64,000 nucleotides of DNA from Fragilariopsis cylindrus CCMP1102 (lineage: Eukaryota > Bacillariophyta > Bacillariophyceae > Bacillariales > Bacillariaceae): contig FMBT01000290.1 of assembly GCA_900095095.1 (NCBI GenBank), positions 682,001 to 746,000 on the forward strand, given 5' to 3'. Shown one piece after another: positions 30,368 through 43,420 of the stretch. The notes below the pieces were generated by a model. That model was not told where the DNA came from. It did no database searches and saw only the letters and a program-made list of their open reading frames with translations. The position numbers and the translations under genes were made by a program. The first letter of the stretch is position 1. Every line of letters starts with the position of its first letter.

Positions 30368-30930
30368 TGTAGTCTATGAGTAAGACGTGTTGTGTATATA
30401 ATTGTGATGGACAACTGCTGTTTTTAATTGTTTTAGATATGAGTAGAATGGACACAATAGTGTAATCGCTTCGTTTTACATTACTTTCATCAGAGAGAAA
30501 AGATGAGAAGTTTTGATCTTGTGGAAGTGTCGTTTGTCCCGCACACATATTTGTCCCACATTTATTTTGTATTGGATTTGTCCGACACACATACTTAATA
30601 TTGTCCACATTTATTTGTCCCACACACATATTCATTTGCAATCTTGTTCGATCCAACCAAAAGAAAATTCTTTTAAAGCCAAAAGAAATTTCTTATGTCC
30701 CATCACCATCCTCGTGGTCTCATTTTTAGTTGAAAAAGCTCGCGCACGACTAGATTTATAAATTTTATTCTTGAAAGCAATAAAATTACAGTGTAGTCAA
30801 TTACAGTGGGATCTACAGTCTAAGTTACTCGCGTTAACAAATACATTTTAACAAATACACTCGCGGTAACAACGTGATTCGTGACTGGATAGGCTGTATT
30901 GTGTCCCGTGTAGTGACTCGATGATATAAA
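30368..30930. other. Upstream region of the secreted gene, with imperfect short repeats
   Basis: 30530-30635 contains repeated variants of tttgtcccacacacatatt / ttgtccacatttatt, about four degenerate copies. No gene was seen. Confidence 0.5.
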
Positions 30931-31699
30931 ACTAAATCATGCCCAAATTTTACTGGTATTTGTTAGTCTAGTATATAATAACAACTTTAGCATCAAGTAC
31001 ATACACCTCTAAATAGTCATTTTTTTTGAAATTTAAACTATGAAGTTGAACATTTACCTATTAGATGGAGAAATGTTAAATTCCTTGGTCTTGTGAACCT
31101 ACTGGTATCTCACAATGTAGGCTCACACACAGCACACATCATCTTTTTATGAGATATCTTGTTCAGGACACAAAGCAGGGTAGAACTTCCAGGAAAATGC
31201 TTTTTTTTGGTCAGGGAGAGTTCCTCTATCTTACTATGCGTGTAAAAAATAACAGTTCAAAAATATGTTGTATGTGCTCTTTCAATTCATGCACACATTC
31301 ATGTACAAGGACTAGCCTTTAACGCACTATGTTACTAGTTAATTTCTTGCTGCTATTATTTTTGCTAGAAGAACTTTTTTCGGAAAGGAAAATTATGGAA
31401 CCCATACTATGTTTAATATTAATATGTCTAGAGGTGTACCATGTGAACCAGAGGCCCTGCTAATGGGGGCTTTGGGTGGGTCAGTTTCTTTCATGAGTAT
31501 TTGTGTGGAAGTTCCTGTCATAATTGGTGTGGGATCATTTTCCAACCAACAGTGACTATTTTAAGTAGGGTCCTTAATTGGTTTTTATTATTATGAGTAA
31601 TTTTTGAAAACAGGGGTATACTGCAATTACATTCAAAATACTGGTGGGTTGGGATGATGATACTTTCCATTCACAAGTAATATGTAATAAACCATTGTG

Positions 31700-32080
31700 T
31701 CTGCCTCCTACAACTTTTCTGTTCCTGTGGTTGCGGAATGATGAATGATATTCATTTCGCTGTTGTGGAAGACACACACAAAAAAAATGACTTTCAATCA
31801 AAATGAACAACACAATATCTTATTTCAAAGGGTTACAGAGGACAACACCAGATGAGTCTGGTGCACTAGCATCCACATAGTTTACAAGAACATTGTATTT
31901 GAATCCTACAACTTTTCTGTTCCTGTGGTTGCGGAATGATGAATGATATTCATTTCGCTGTTGTGGAAGGCACACAAACAACATGATTTTCAATCAAAAA
32001 TGAACAGCTCAATCAAAATTCAAAATGAACAGCAAAATATCCTATATCTAAAAAGGTTGCAGAGGACAACACCAGATGGG
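31700..32080. repeat. Two tandem ~190-bp subrepeats inside copy A
   Basis: Two copies of a block containing cctacaacttttctgttcctg and ggttgcagaggacaacaccag, starting near 31710 and 31900. The same block occurs about four times in copy B (57730-58405). Confidence 0.8.
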
Positions 32081-32115
32081 CTGGGTGCACTAGCATTCAT
32101 TATACCTATACCTAT

Positions 32116-32607
32116 AGCGGGTTCCGGCTCAACGCTGCAGTTTGTGTGTGATACCTCGCAACAGGAAGATTCTTTTTAAATTATTAAGAATTGAAATGGA
32201 AAATTATTCCCATCATCATAACAATGGGAATGTATTGAATCAAACCTCCATGAATATCCATCTATCCATGGAGGTTCTATTCAGTACATTGACAATAAGG
32301 AATTTTCCGCTTATTCACTGCAATAGGTGCGCGATAAATAATACTCTTTCAACTTTGATGGCTTACCCCATATGGGCAAAATTCTCCTTTGATTAATACC
32401 AGGTTATTCTCTACACTACATAGACCTGGCGATAACTTGGAATGTGTAGAATGTATGGATAAGTACTGGAGAAGGTTTGAGGAGCTACCATACAGTTAAA
32501 ATTTGCCCAATTGATAGTACTTTACTGCATGTAGGGTGTAAACCAGTCTCGTGCTCGCAAATGTCACACAGGGCGGATATCCACACAGCGTTGAGCGGGA
32601 ACGCGCC
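32116..32607 (+). mobile_element. Short TIR element nested in copy A
   Basis: Bounded by imperfect inverted repeats: gttccggctcaacgctgcag on the left and cagcgttgagcgggaacgcgcc on the right. It is homologous in direct orientation to 56682-57677 but lacks ~500 bp of its middle. Copy B has an uninterrupted counterpart of the insertion point near 55990 (ccttgtacccataggtata), so this is a separate insertion. No coding capacity: a non-autonomous, MITE-like element. Confidence 0.75.
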
Positions 32608-33972
32608 CTACAAGGTCCTCATAATGCTTAGGTTTCTATGGAGGTTATGAAGTTGTAGGGCAGCATTAACCACAAAATGGGACATTTAGGCTCCAAAACA
32701 GGTTTTTCAACTTGTGTGCGCACCTAAGCTAGATCATCAACATAAAGCACCAGGAGTAAGCTCCCTTTGGATTATATAAGGCACCATGGACTAGGTTTAA
32801 ATCCAAACTGTGACTGTAGCAGACTGGGTTTGAATCCGGCCAGTGACTGGTTGATATATCCTGAGTTAGTCAAGATAGTCGATCCCACTTAGCAATTGGC
32901 GTGAGCAATTCTAGTAGTTTAATAATCAGTACTAGAACCTTCCAGAAAGCAATGAACCTACTTATACTTATACCATTGCCCATCGTCAACTCAACCACCA
33001 ACCATCCTCTACAATCTCATATGTGGAATATTACACCGATATAATTGGCAAAACACCCACATACAGGACTTCGGACAATTCACTGAGCTGTTCTTTGAAC
33101 TGCTCATCAAACAGGCACACAAAAGATGCAATTTGGCTCCACCATTCATAAAAACTGCCCAATAAGTAGAAATTTCTACACTTCCAAACCCAAGACTAGG
33201 TCAGATGAAAGAAACTAACACACCAGATAATAACAACCTATCCATACACTTGCCATATTGCGTTTAGACATCAGAGACCATGCCAAAGCACTAGTAAGTA
33301 CACTGAAAGAAGGAAAGGAACTTTCGTGCGCATCAAAAGTTTCCAAATTTTGGGATCTCCCCAGAAAAGACCAACTTCATTTTTTACAGAAGCTTAGCTT
33401 AGCTTACATGCATTAATTAAGCAAGACTCTAAGCCGAGCAATGAAAGAGCTGTACATTAAGTACAGAGCTACACTAGCATAGAACACCGTTAGCGGGTGC
33501 TATTTCTGGAGGTATTACTACAGAAGCTGATAGAGTACATCATAGGTAGTAAAATAAATATCCGATTGTTAAATACTTGTCTTGAGGGTATTGGCATGTT
33601 CCAAAAACAGAAACCATTGGTTATTATTGATGATTCAAGTTATGGGAGTATGTAATGACTGGTATGTTAGGTCATACACAAGTCCAGGCTGATATGAATC
33701 GTAGTCCTGGAATTGATCTAATGGGTGCAAAGTCTGTTGGTCTTGATGCCACAGAACTTTAAATGAGGTTAACGCATTTAATTTTTGATTTGTTGACGTT
33801 CGCTTGCAAAAATTTGCTATTATTAGTACATGCATAATTTCGGATTGGATCACAAAAAACTCTAGGACAATATTTTCAATTCAATTAGTTTATTGTATTC
33901 CTTTTACTATAATATTTATTTATATTGTATGGTATTCTAACATAAACCACAAACCTCTGGAAGACAGACGTT

Positions 33973-34463
33973 CTATCCAACTTCGTTGAAATTCAATCCT
34001 TGCTGGAGTAATAAGTTGTTTGCAGGAATATTTTGAATCGTTGCATCGTTGACTCGTTTTTTAGGATCGCAACAATGCGAACGAACAAGATACCACGTAT
34101 TGACATTTGTAGTTGTTTTGAAATATTTTCCAAAGGGACACGCTTCCAGATTACGTTGTCTATCATCTGGACTATCCCAAGGTCCGGAGTCATCATCCCA
34201 ATTAGCAGAATCCCACGAATCCCAATCATCCGGTGATCCATCTTCATCATACCATTGCCCTTCAATCCAATCCGCATCAGCAGGAGGTCCGTCACGGAAA
34301 AGCTTGCGGTCATATCTAAACTGCGGTCGGAAGAATGGACCTGAGTTACTTTTCTTCCTCGAAGATTCCTTTCTACTCCTTCGACTGCTGATGTAACTGA
34401 GGTAGAGACAGCCATGGATCCAAGAATCCAAGCAGATAATGTAGTTGTTTTCATTAACATCAT
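33973..34463 (-). CDS. Small secreted Trp/Asp-rich protein, apparently frameshifted
   Basis: The ATG at 34463 opens a signal peptide (MMLMKTTTLSAWILGSMAVS...) followed by VEGVERNLRGRK. The protein-like downstream sequence (SGPFFRPQFRYDRKLFRDG, the DDWDSWDSANWDDDSGPWD Trp/Asp repeat, then RNLEACPFGKYF and CCDPKKRV, to TAA at 33973) lies in another frame. The two frames overlap near 34345-34375 (aggaagaaaagtaac), where a one-base deletion, or two-base insertion, would explain the break. No intron of plausible length fits. It may be a sequencing error in an A-rich run or a recent pseudogene. I do not recognise the family; the mature part has several Cys and a strongly acidic aromatic centre. Confidence 0.55.
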
Positions 34464-34727
34464 GATTTAGATTTGTCTTTTATCTGTTTGTTGTGTATTT
34501 GTTTGTTCTTTAGTTTTAGTTTTATGATCTATAATTCAATATTTCTTCGTTCTTGTAAGTAGATTTGTTTTAATTCTCTTTTTCTGAAAGGCTGCTCCAA
34601 AACCAAAAATGGTATGTAGACAAGTACGCTCGAAAATGATAATGATAATAATAATAATAATAATAATAATACGAAGAAAGGTCTTCTTCTGAATTTTACG
34701 GCCTTGAATGTTTTCTTCGGACTTGCT

Positions 34728-35384
34728 CTACCTCGCGGATTCGAACAACTTTTCCATATTCAACTTAGAGTAATCATCGTCTAATAAACTAATTGACTTG
34801 AAGGCAGTAGCAATGACTTTTTTTGAAGGACGACTGTCACTACGTCCGATCGTCAACTCGACTAAATCTTTCCAAAAAGATTCAAGAAGCTTTGCTGTTT
34901 CAGGACAAAATTCATTACCGCTACCGTCAACTAACTGTCCAATTGTATCATTCGCATCTTGAATCATCGAACAAACAAGATTTGTGAATTCAGATGCCAA
35001 TATCCATTGCTGATCGACATCGACATTATTATTGACAACATTGACAACATTGACATTATTGACATTATTGTTGTCTATTAATTTGATGATTGATTTTGCA
35101 ATTCGATTCAAGTCAAGACATTCAATTTCGTCTACCACTATAGCAAGCATCGGATCGTCTAACACGCCTGACCAATCATCTGTAAGGGAGTTGAATTCAA
35201 TTTCAATATCTTTGATTTGACTTCGAATAATAATTGATTCTTCCGAAATTGAAATTGATGATGATTCAGATTCTAGTAATTTACGATGTTGGGCAATTAC
35301 TTTGATCGCATCATCTCTGATACTTTCTAAATCTTCTAACGAACATAATGACCAATTTATATCAGACGATTTAGTAGTTGCCAT
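34728..35384 (-). CDS. Unknown mostly helical protein
   Basis: 218 residues from ATG 35384. The composition is acidic and Leu/Ile-rich, with predicted-helix-like segments (CSLEDLESIRDDAIKVIAQH; DIEIEFNSLTDDWSGVL) and an Asn/Val repeat (NNNVNNVNVVNVVNNN) in the middle from a short DNA repeat. It has no signal peptide, no membrane segment and no motif I can name. Codon use resembles its neighbours and it sits head-to-head with the SWR1-type gene, 457 bp apart, so a shared promoter region is possible. Confidence 0.6.
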   Translation of the reverse strand: MATTKSSDINWSLCSLEDLESIRDDAIKVIAQHRKLLESESSSISISEESIIIRSQIKDIEIEFNSLTDDWSGVLDDPMLAIVVDEIECLDLNRIAKSIIKLIDNNNVNNVNVVNVVNNNVDVDQQWILASEFTNLVCSMIQDANDTIGQLVDGSGNEFCPETAKLLESFWKDLVELTIGRSDSRPSKKVIATAFKSISLLDDDYSKLNMEKLFESAR

Positions 35385-35841
35385 TGCTCTGTTCTTTGTT
35401 TGTTGCCAAAAAGAAAGTCTAATTTACAATTATTATTCTTGGTCTCAAATCAGCAAGAATAGGACCTACCGTACTGTACATGTCATGGATCTGTGTCGCC
35501 TATCGCCTGTCGCCATCATTTTAATTTCCGCCTATCCCTCGTGCCCTTTTCCACATAGAGGCGCGCGCAAAATTTAATGCGATATGTGCGGTCCTGCCTT
35601 AGTACGATACGTACACTGTACACTGTACGTCCATACCGTCATCATTGGATAGAAAATAGAGACAACTTTGTGTCATCAAAATAGCAAATCTTAACATCAA
35701 GTCAAGTCATCAATCCCGCTCAATACCGGTAATCTACTTTGATAAGCAAAAGAGAGTACAGTACATGTTGTACAGAGAGACAGACTATCGGGACCACAGG
35801 AAGACAGTGACATACCGCAGCAATAATAACAGTGGTTAGCG
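35385..35841. promoter_or_regulatory. Bidirectional upstream region
   Basis: A non-coding region between divergent genes. It contains TACTGTA near 35472, TACAGTA at 35757-35763, and a tgtacactgtacactgtac repeat at about 35608-35628. Promoter role is inferred from position. Confidence 0.4.
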
Positions 35842-38800
35842 ATGGCTCGTTCTGTGAGGTCTAACAACAACAACGATGGTAGTGGTAATGTCAATGCCGA
35901 GGAGGCGGCAACCGTGATCGCAACCGCCGTTACCTCTACCGTTACCGCCATTGTCGCGCCTACTAATATAAATACAACAAGCGACATTCATTTAATAACA
36001 TATCCTGAATGGTTAGAACGAAAAAGCCAGGTCGAGGAACGATTGGAAGTTGTTTCAATTCCATTAACAAAATCCAACAACGTAACAGCCGCCGCCGCCG
36101 CCACCACCACAACAGCCACTAACAAGAAAAGGACGAGAGGAGGTGGCGGAACAACAGCAACAGCAACAGCAATCGAAAAAAAACTGGTGAAAGAAGAAAT
36201 CACGAATAATAATAATATAACTGTGGCGCCGATGCAGAAGCAAATGATAATCCCATACGTACCAAAAACGGATGTACATTGGGATTTTGTGATGAAAGAA
36301 ATGATGTGGCTGGGTGCAGATTTTAAAAGTGAAAGAAAACGACAAATTGCTGCTGCGAAAAAATTAGCAGTATCTGTACAAAAATATCATGATACGAAAG
36401 AAAAACGACGTTTACGACAATTGTCACAAGCGGAATTAAAACGTAAAAAATTAGCCGCCAAGATAAGTCGTGACGTCAAGAGTTGGTGGACAAAACTTGA
36501 AAAAGTTGTGGCATATAAACAAAAAAGGAATAGTGATGAAGAACGTCAAAAGGCAATGAATAAACAATTAGTTGCGTTGGTTCGACAAACTGAAAAATAT
36601 ACTGAATCTGTTACGAATAATAATAACAATGATAAAAAAACTAGTATCATCCATCATGTTTCAGCAACCGAAGAAGAAGAAGACGATAGCGATATTGACG
36701 ATATGATGTCGATTGGTGATAATAACGACGACGATAGTACTAAGCTGCAACGACGACAAAAACAACGTCGAAGACGACGACGACAGCAACAACAACAACA
36801 ACAACAACAAAATGAGATGACTATTGAGGAAGCATTATCACAAACATCATCATTGAAACGTAGAAAGACAAAATCACGTATAGTTGATTATTCACGTATG
36901 AAATTAAAGGATACAGAATTTTATGGTGAATCAACAGCCGATGAGGGTGAATTTTCAAATAATGGTGGAAGTTGTTCAGAAACAAATGATGATGAATCAT
37001 ATTCACCACCACCATCCGACGATAATGATGATGAAAATTATTCCGACAATGATGATGAAACAACACTTCGATCTGCTATGGAGGAAGAAATGAAGGCACG
37101 AAGAAGAAGAAAAATAAAGAAGAATACTGCTAGTAGCAGTAGAAGTCGCCGTATTAGTAGCCGTAGGCAGCAGCAGCAACAACAACATCAACAAAAACAA
37201 AAACAACAAGAGGTTGACGATGAAGATGAAGATGAAGATGGAGATGGAGATGAAGATCTTGTAGAAAGCTATTCGGCTGATCCGAAAGAATTACTCAAAC
37301 TTTATGAAGAACAGGAGATGGATATTGAACAAGTATTGCAGCGTCTTCGAGATGAGCAGGATGAAGAAGATAATACTGATGACGGTGAAGTAGAAGTAGA
37401 AGAAAAAACAAAGCACGTACAATTTGCTGCTACTGTTCCCAATAATGCGGATACAGCAGATAATACAGCTGGTACTGGTGCTGGTACTGGAAGTGCCACT
37501 ACAGATCGGACCGAGGAGGAGACAATGGTAAAAAATCATCCATCTTCGTGGGTCGACAATGATCCGGGTGCCGATGCGGATGATGATGGGGATGCGAGCG
37601 ATGTAGAAGATTATCACGATGCGTTAATGGACATTGATAGTAACGATATTAATAACAATAAAGGGGAAGGAGAAAAGGATGACGATGGCTTTTTTCAAGT
37701 TAGTGGTGAACCGGAACCGGATGACGAGACTACTATGATGCAAGAAGAGAATTTACCGAAAGAAATGACGGCGGAAGAAGAGATCGATCTACTAAAGAAA
37801 ACGGCAGAAATGCCGATAGAAGAACTTCGGAAAATGTACAGTGATCTAGCAGCAGCACAAGAACATGTTGATGATGACGACGACGATGATGATTCCAACG
37901 AAGAAGAAGAAAATGAGCAAATCTCGGACAATATTAACGATGAAATCATTAGCTCATTAGTTGTTGATGCCAATAAAAGAGAAACAAGAGAAGAAGAAGG
38001 AAAGAGTAGCACATATAATAATGATGATGATGGTGAATTTGAAGTTTCGGGTAAACTAGAGGTAGACGATGAAACAACTATGGAAGCGGAGGAAAAATTA
38101 GGCCGAGACATGACCTATGAAGAAGAACTTGATATGTTAAATAAAGAGAATGAAATGTCTATAGAAGAACTAAGGGCGATGTATGCTGGTATGAACAGCA
38201 ACACCACCGAAGAAGAAGAAGATGATGATAACAACAACGATGATGACGAGACCCCGCAAATAGGTGGAAGCGTAAAGGAAGATGATCTGGATGCGATGGA
38301 TAACAATAATAATAATAATATAAATAAAAATGATACCGATGATGATGTCACTAACGATGACGAAGGAGAAAGTCACACCGATAACAATAGTGTTACAACG
38401 GAAGATGACGATGGCGAGTTTCAAGTATCTGGAATGCTAGACGTAGACGACGAAACAACAATGGAAGCAGAGGAAAGACTTGGCCGAGACATGACATATA
38501 AGGAGGAACTTGATATGTTGAATAGAGAGAATGAAATGTCTGTTGAAGAACTTAGAGCGATGTATGCTAGTATAAATAATAATAATGACGATTCTCAAGA
38601 AGTAGATAGTGGTGTGGAGAAAATGGATATAGACGACGACGATCATCGTGAAGAAGAAAAGAACGCATCTCAGGAAGGCGCCGATATGGAAGAAGTGAAT
38701 AAAAAAAGGGACCGAGAAGAAGAAGAACCAACGAGTGATTCTTCATTACGGGGATCCAAGAAACGCGCTCGACAAAAAGAAGAAGTGATCGTTGACAATA

Positions 38801-41800
38801 ACTCAGAAAACGATGACGGTACAGCGGCTCTAGATGCACTCGAAGAATCGGCAAAAAAGGCTCGCGAGACCTTAGCTTCTAGACCATTTTTGATTCCTCC
38901 GTGGGTAAAATTAAGAAAATACCAGCAAGTTGGTTTGAACTGGTTGGTGTCCCTACAGAGTAGAAGATTGAATGGTATTCTCGCTGATGGTACGTTTACT
39001 ACTGTTTGATTTTCCTCCTTTTCATTGATGGGATCCAATTTTTCTATACTTTTCTCATTATTTCTAACACGGTTTACCCCACAAACACAAACACGCACAC
39101 ACAAACATACACAATAGAAATGGGTCTTGGTAAGACTTTGCAAACAATTTCACTACTTGCGTATTTGGCTGCATACAAAGGAATATGGGGTCCTCATCTT
39201 GTCATAGTCCCAACTTCGGTCATAATCAACTGGGAAACTGAATTAAAGAGATTTTGTCCCGGCTTTAAAGTGCTGACCTATTACGGTTCCGCTAAGCGTC
39301 GTAAAGAATTACGTACAGGCTGGACGAAGTCAAATTGGTATCATGTTGTAATTACGTCGTATCAATTGGCCGTACAAGATGCGTTTGCTTTCAAACGGAA
39401 GAAGTGGTACTATTTGATCCTCGATGAAGCTCAGAATATTAAGAACTTTCAGAGTCAGCGATGGCAAACCTTGATCAATTTCAACACTCAACGCCGATTA
39501 CTGCTGACAGGTACACCGCTTCAGAATTCTTTGATGGAACTTTGGTCCTTGCTTCATTTTTTAATGCCATACATTTTTAAATCCCGAAAAGAATTTTCGT
39601 ACTGGTTTTCGAATCCAATGAACAATATGATCGAAGGAGGCAATCGTAACGATGATGTAATCAAACGCTTACACGGAATTATTCGACCATTTGTTCTCCG
39701 TAGACTGAAGAAGGATGTTGAAACACAGATGCCGGGAAAGTTCGAGCATATTGTCAAGTGTCAACTCTCTAGACGCCAGATGACTTTATACGAAGAGTTT
39801 CTATCCCGATCATCTACACGTAAGGCATTGAAGAAAGGTGGCAATTTTATGGGTATGATGACTGTTCTAATGCAGCTAAGAAAAGTGTGTAATCATCCCG
39901 ACTTGTTCGAGCCGAGATCTGTTATCACCCCATTCATTCTACCGAGCATTCCAATTTCCGTACCGCGTTGCGTGTGCGAAGTGCAGAAAGATAGGGACTT
40001 TGTCGATAGTATCAGTGTGGCTTTGTTACAGCCTTTATGGTGTGGTAGCTCAGGCCTTCCATCCATTGGCGCAGCTTTACGCCATAACCAGATCGAGTCT
40101 GATGGGCTAAAATCTCTTTGCGGAGAATACAAACCGACTGAAATACTCGAATTCAACGATGATGGAAACTGTCCAACAGAGCTGCAAACATTGATCGCGG
40201 AAATTTACAAGGCAAGAAATGACGAACAAGTTTCAAGAACTGAATTTCACAATATTGTCAATCGTCGCCGTTGTGGAGCATCTGTATTCCCATATTCTTC
40301 CCAACTTCTAAATATAATAGAAACAGAATGTAATATTTTTGGACGATGCGAACCAGTGGAGATACGGAACAGACAAGTCATCGAAACACCAAGTAAACTT
40401 CTTGAACTGCGCAAAATGGACACCGATCGAGCAATTGATATGGAACAGACGATTGAAAAATTCGTCTTTCGTGTTCCGCCAGCTGGAGGCAGAGCTCCTA
40501 AATTGGACAATGGGATCCCCGAAACACAGGGCGAATCAGGACTTTCAAAAGATGTAGAAGCAATGCTACTGGAACCATTGGAAGAAGTTCTTGAGCCATA
40601 TCGCAAAGCACGTGCGCGTCTATCGTCTTTCTTTCCTGATAAAAAGCTCATACAATATGACGCTGGAAAGCTCCAGGCATTGGCTCCACTGTTACGAAAG
40701 TTGAAGGAAGGAGCGCACCGATGTTTAATATTCACTCAAATGAGCAAAGTTCTAGATGTTTTAGAAGCATTTTTAAGTATGAATGGGCACACATACCTTC
40801 GTTTAGATGGCTCTACTGGTGTCGATCGTCGGCAACGCTATATGGATCGGTTCAACAATGACACCAAGATATTTTGCTTTATTTTAAGTACACGAAGTGG
40901 TGGGATGGGAATCAACCTGACAGGAGCCGATACTGTAATATTTTACGACAGTGATTGGAACCCAGCAATGGACGCTCAAGCTCAAGACAGAGCTCATAGA
41001 ATAGGTCAGACTCGCGATGTTCATATATACCGACTGATCACGGAGCATTCGATTGAAGAGAATATATTGATCAAAGCTCAAAAGAAAAAAAATCTTGACA
41101 TCCTTGTCATGGATCAAGGTCAATTTGATGCATCTGCGCCACCCCCTCAGGAAGATGTCCCAACGGACGATATAAAAGATGTATATACCAAAAAAGGTTT
41201 ACAGGCAATACTGGGAGTCTCAGACGATGAACCAGATACTAGCCTTGTAGAACAAGAACAACCTCCAGATATGAGTAAAGAGCAAATGGAAAAGGCTATG
41301 GCTTCGTTAGAAGACGAAGATGATGTGAAAGCACTACAAGGAGCTCAAAAAGAAGCTGTAGAAGATCTTAAGGAGTTCGACGAAAATACTGCGATCCCGA
41401 AAGGATCAGATGATGAAGAGGATGGACCAAAGAGAAGTGAAGTGGGGAAAACGGCACGAAAGAAACCTGTAAAGAAGGTAAACAAAAAAGAAGGCACCGA
41501 TACCGCAAAATCAGAAGGGGAAGAACAGCAAAATTCAGACGAAAAAGAACTCGAGAAGGAATTTGCTGCATGGCAGAGCACGGAAGGATTCGACGAGAAA
41601 GCAATTGAACAATCTTTGTCCCCCATGGAAAAATACGGCCTCAAATTCCGTGAAGACATTGATCCTTTCTATTCTATCTTTTTTATCAATGAACAACGTC
41701 GAAAGATGGAAGTAATGGAAGGAGCAGAGGAAATAGATATAGAAGAAGTTGAACGGAAGAAGGCAATGGAAGAATATCAAGCGATAGAGAATCAAGATTT

Positions 41801-43146
41801 GCTCGGAACGGGTATTCGTCCCGAAGATCTTGTGAGACAACGAAGTCTTTACAGACGAGAAAAGGCTCGACTACGGTCAGACAAGAAGCGGAGGAAAATA
41901 ACAGGAGAATTTTGGTCGCAAAAAATTGATGGCGTGTCAAATAAGCCGTTCTGGTATAACGATGAAACTGGCGAAGCAACATGGGATATACCACGTGTTG
42001 TCGTCGAGCTTCGGGCAGAAGAATTGGCAATTCAACAAGGCTGGAGTCATCTGCCTATCGATCCATTATTTCACATCATGGGGTACCTGCTGCCCTTCCC
42101 AGAAAGACAAGTATGTGGCGCAGTTTGTCGTCAATGGAGATTGGCTTCTACTGACGCACGATTTGTGATTCACGTCTACCCTGTAGAAATGATAGCGTTA
42201 GCTAGTAGGGAGCCAAATAAAAGACACTACAATCACCACGCTTCTATTGAGGATGCTCTAGCTATAGCTCTTCCGGGTGATATCATCGGTAAGTTTTCCT
42301 TCTGGTTTGATCGTTCATTCATCCATGTAATATCGTGGAACATTAGCAATTGAATGCAAATACAAGTACTGATCTCAACATTGTTTTTGAATCGATTGCG
42401 TATTCTTTTCCCTTCTCGTTTTTGCACATATTGTTTATTCATATACAGAGCTTGGTGATGGTCATTATTGGGTGAATGAACCTGGCATTGTTATTGATAA
42501 ACCGATTAGGTTTATTGGTGATGAAAATAATCCTGCAAATGTCGTAGTAGAAATGAGTGGATCCGTTCGTTGGACGGCCAAAGGGGGATGGATGGAAGGT
42601 ATTACATTCCGAAGACCTAAAATGGCATCTAGTGGGATACTTCCATCCTTTCCGATGCTTGAGGTGAAGGAATATGGTAAGATTGATATGATCCGGAACG
42701 TCTTTGACAATGATGGTAGTACCGGACCGGTTGCAAATATATCCGGTGGATTTGGTCATAAAGGCAAATGGCGGGATGTTGTATTTCGGAATGGTGGTTC
42801 TGCCGGTGGTATCCATATCGATGGTGAAACTATTAAGATTGAACTTATCGGTTGTACAATCAAAGGTTGTCAAGGTGATGGTTTGGTATCATCGAACAAA
42901 GCAAAATTCAAATTTACGGATTGTACGGTTGAAAATAATCTTGGATACGGTATATGTCTTAAGAGTGCAGGATGTCAAGCTGAACTATACGAATCTTGTT
43001 TTAAAAACAATACGAAGGGCATTATCAAGAAAGTACCGCATTGTATTGTTACAAGCAGTAGTAACATAGCATTTCTACCAACGAATGTAGTAATCGGAAA
43101 ACAAATTCCAGGTTTTAAACTCACCACGGTCCAACTACAGAAGTAA
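35842..43146 (+). CDS. SWR1-type chromatin remodelling ATPase with C-terminal WW, F-box-like and beta-helix domains
   Basis: Three exons: 35842-38989, 39118-42288 and 42449-43146 (donors GTACGT and GTAAGT; both junctions phase 1), giving 2338 residues. The first junction restores the SNF2 motif ILADEMGLGKT. Order of domains: HSA (VHWDFVMKEMMWLGADFKSE, ~143-225); acidic region with three copies of DDETTMEAEE...ELRAMYA (~615-910), the H2A.Z-binding-type repeat; SNF2 lobe 1 (~1030-1330, with DEAQNIKN); the SWR1 hallmark CNHPDLFEPRSV and a long insert; lobe 2 (~1585-1710, DGSTGVDRRQR, AQDRAHRIGQT). These place it with SWR1/PIE1/SRCAP, which exchange H2A for H2A.Z. Unusually it continues into a WW domain (KPFWYNDETGEATWDIP, ~1990), an F-box-like segment (DPLFHIMGYLLPFPERQVCG) and a right-handed beta-helix (~2107-2330). 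Confidence 0.9.
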
Positions 43147-43420
43147 GGTTCGTGATATCAATGAAACAATAAATGAAGTGAACACAATCAATAATGATAG
43201 AATGAAAATAGTAACGAATAATATAGAACTGAGTTAGCAAACGCTCAGTACACAAACTACATCTACGTGTGGTAGATATATGGTACTGCTAGTAGCTAGA
43301 AGAAGAAAAACAAGTACTTATAGAGTATACATGAGCTTTTACAATCGACGAATCTATTTGGGGGTATGGAAATGGATGTGCATCTTGTTTATTCATGTAC
43401 ATGGTACACAAAAATCATCA
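43147..43420. other. Convergent intergenic spacer
   Basis: A short spacer between the SWR1-type gene and the convergent JmjC-like gene. No feature is visible. Confidence 0.4.

Larger units (their letters stand above)
30931..33750 (+). mobile_element. Degenerate repetitive element, copy A
   Basis: Homologous along its length, in inverted orientation, to 53805-58654. Matching landmarks are ctaaatcatg at the left end, the ctactggtatctcacaatgtag block, the gttgcagaggacaacaccag repeats, actcaggatatatcaaccagtcactgg (as its complement), accttccagaaagcaatgaacct and the final ggaattgatc-taatgggtgcaaag. Reading frames are broken, but short stretches keep protein similarity between copies (TRTFQKAMNLL; KRCNLAxPFIKxAQ; PLVIIDDSSY), so the parent element encoded protein. 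Its class cannot be fixed from this window. True ends may extend beyond the shared part. Confidence 0.7.

Noticed and set aside
32815-32870. tRNA-like B-box sequences (ggtttaaatcc, gggtttgaatccggc)
   Set aside because: No matching A box or cloverleaf could be drawn; both lie in the decayed element and recur in its other copy.
35842-39009. SWR1 exons as two or three separate genes
   Set aside because: Joining at GT-AG sites with equal phase restores ILADEMGLGKT exactly and keeps one frame through to 43146.
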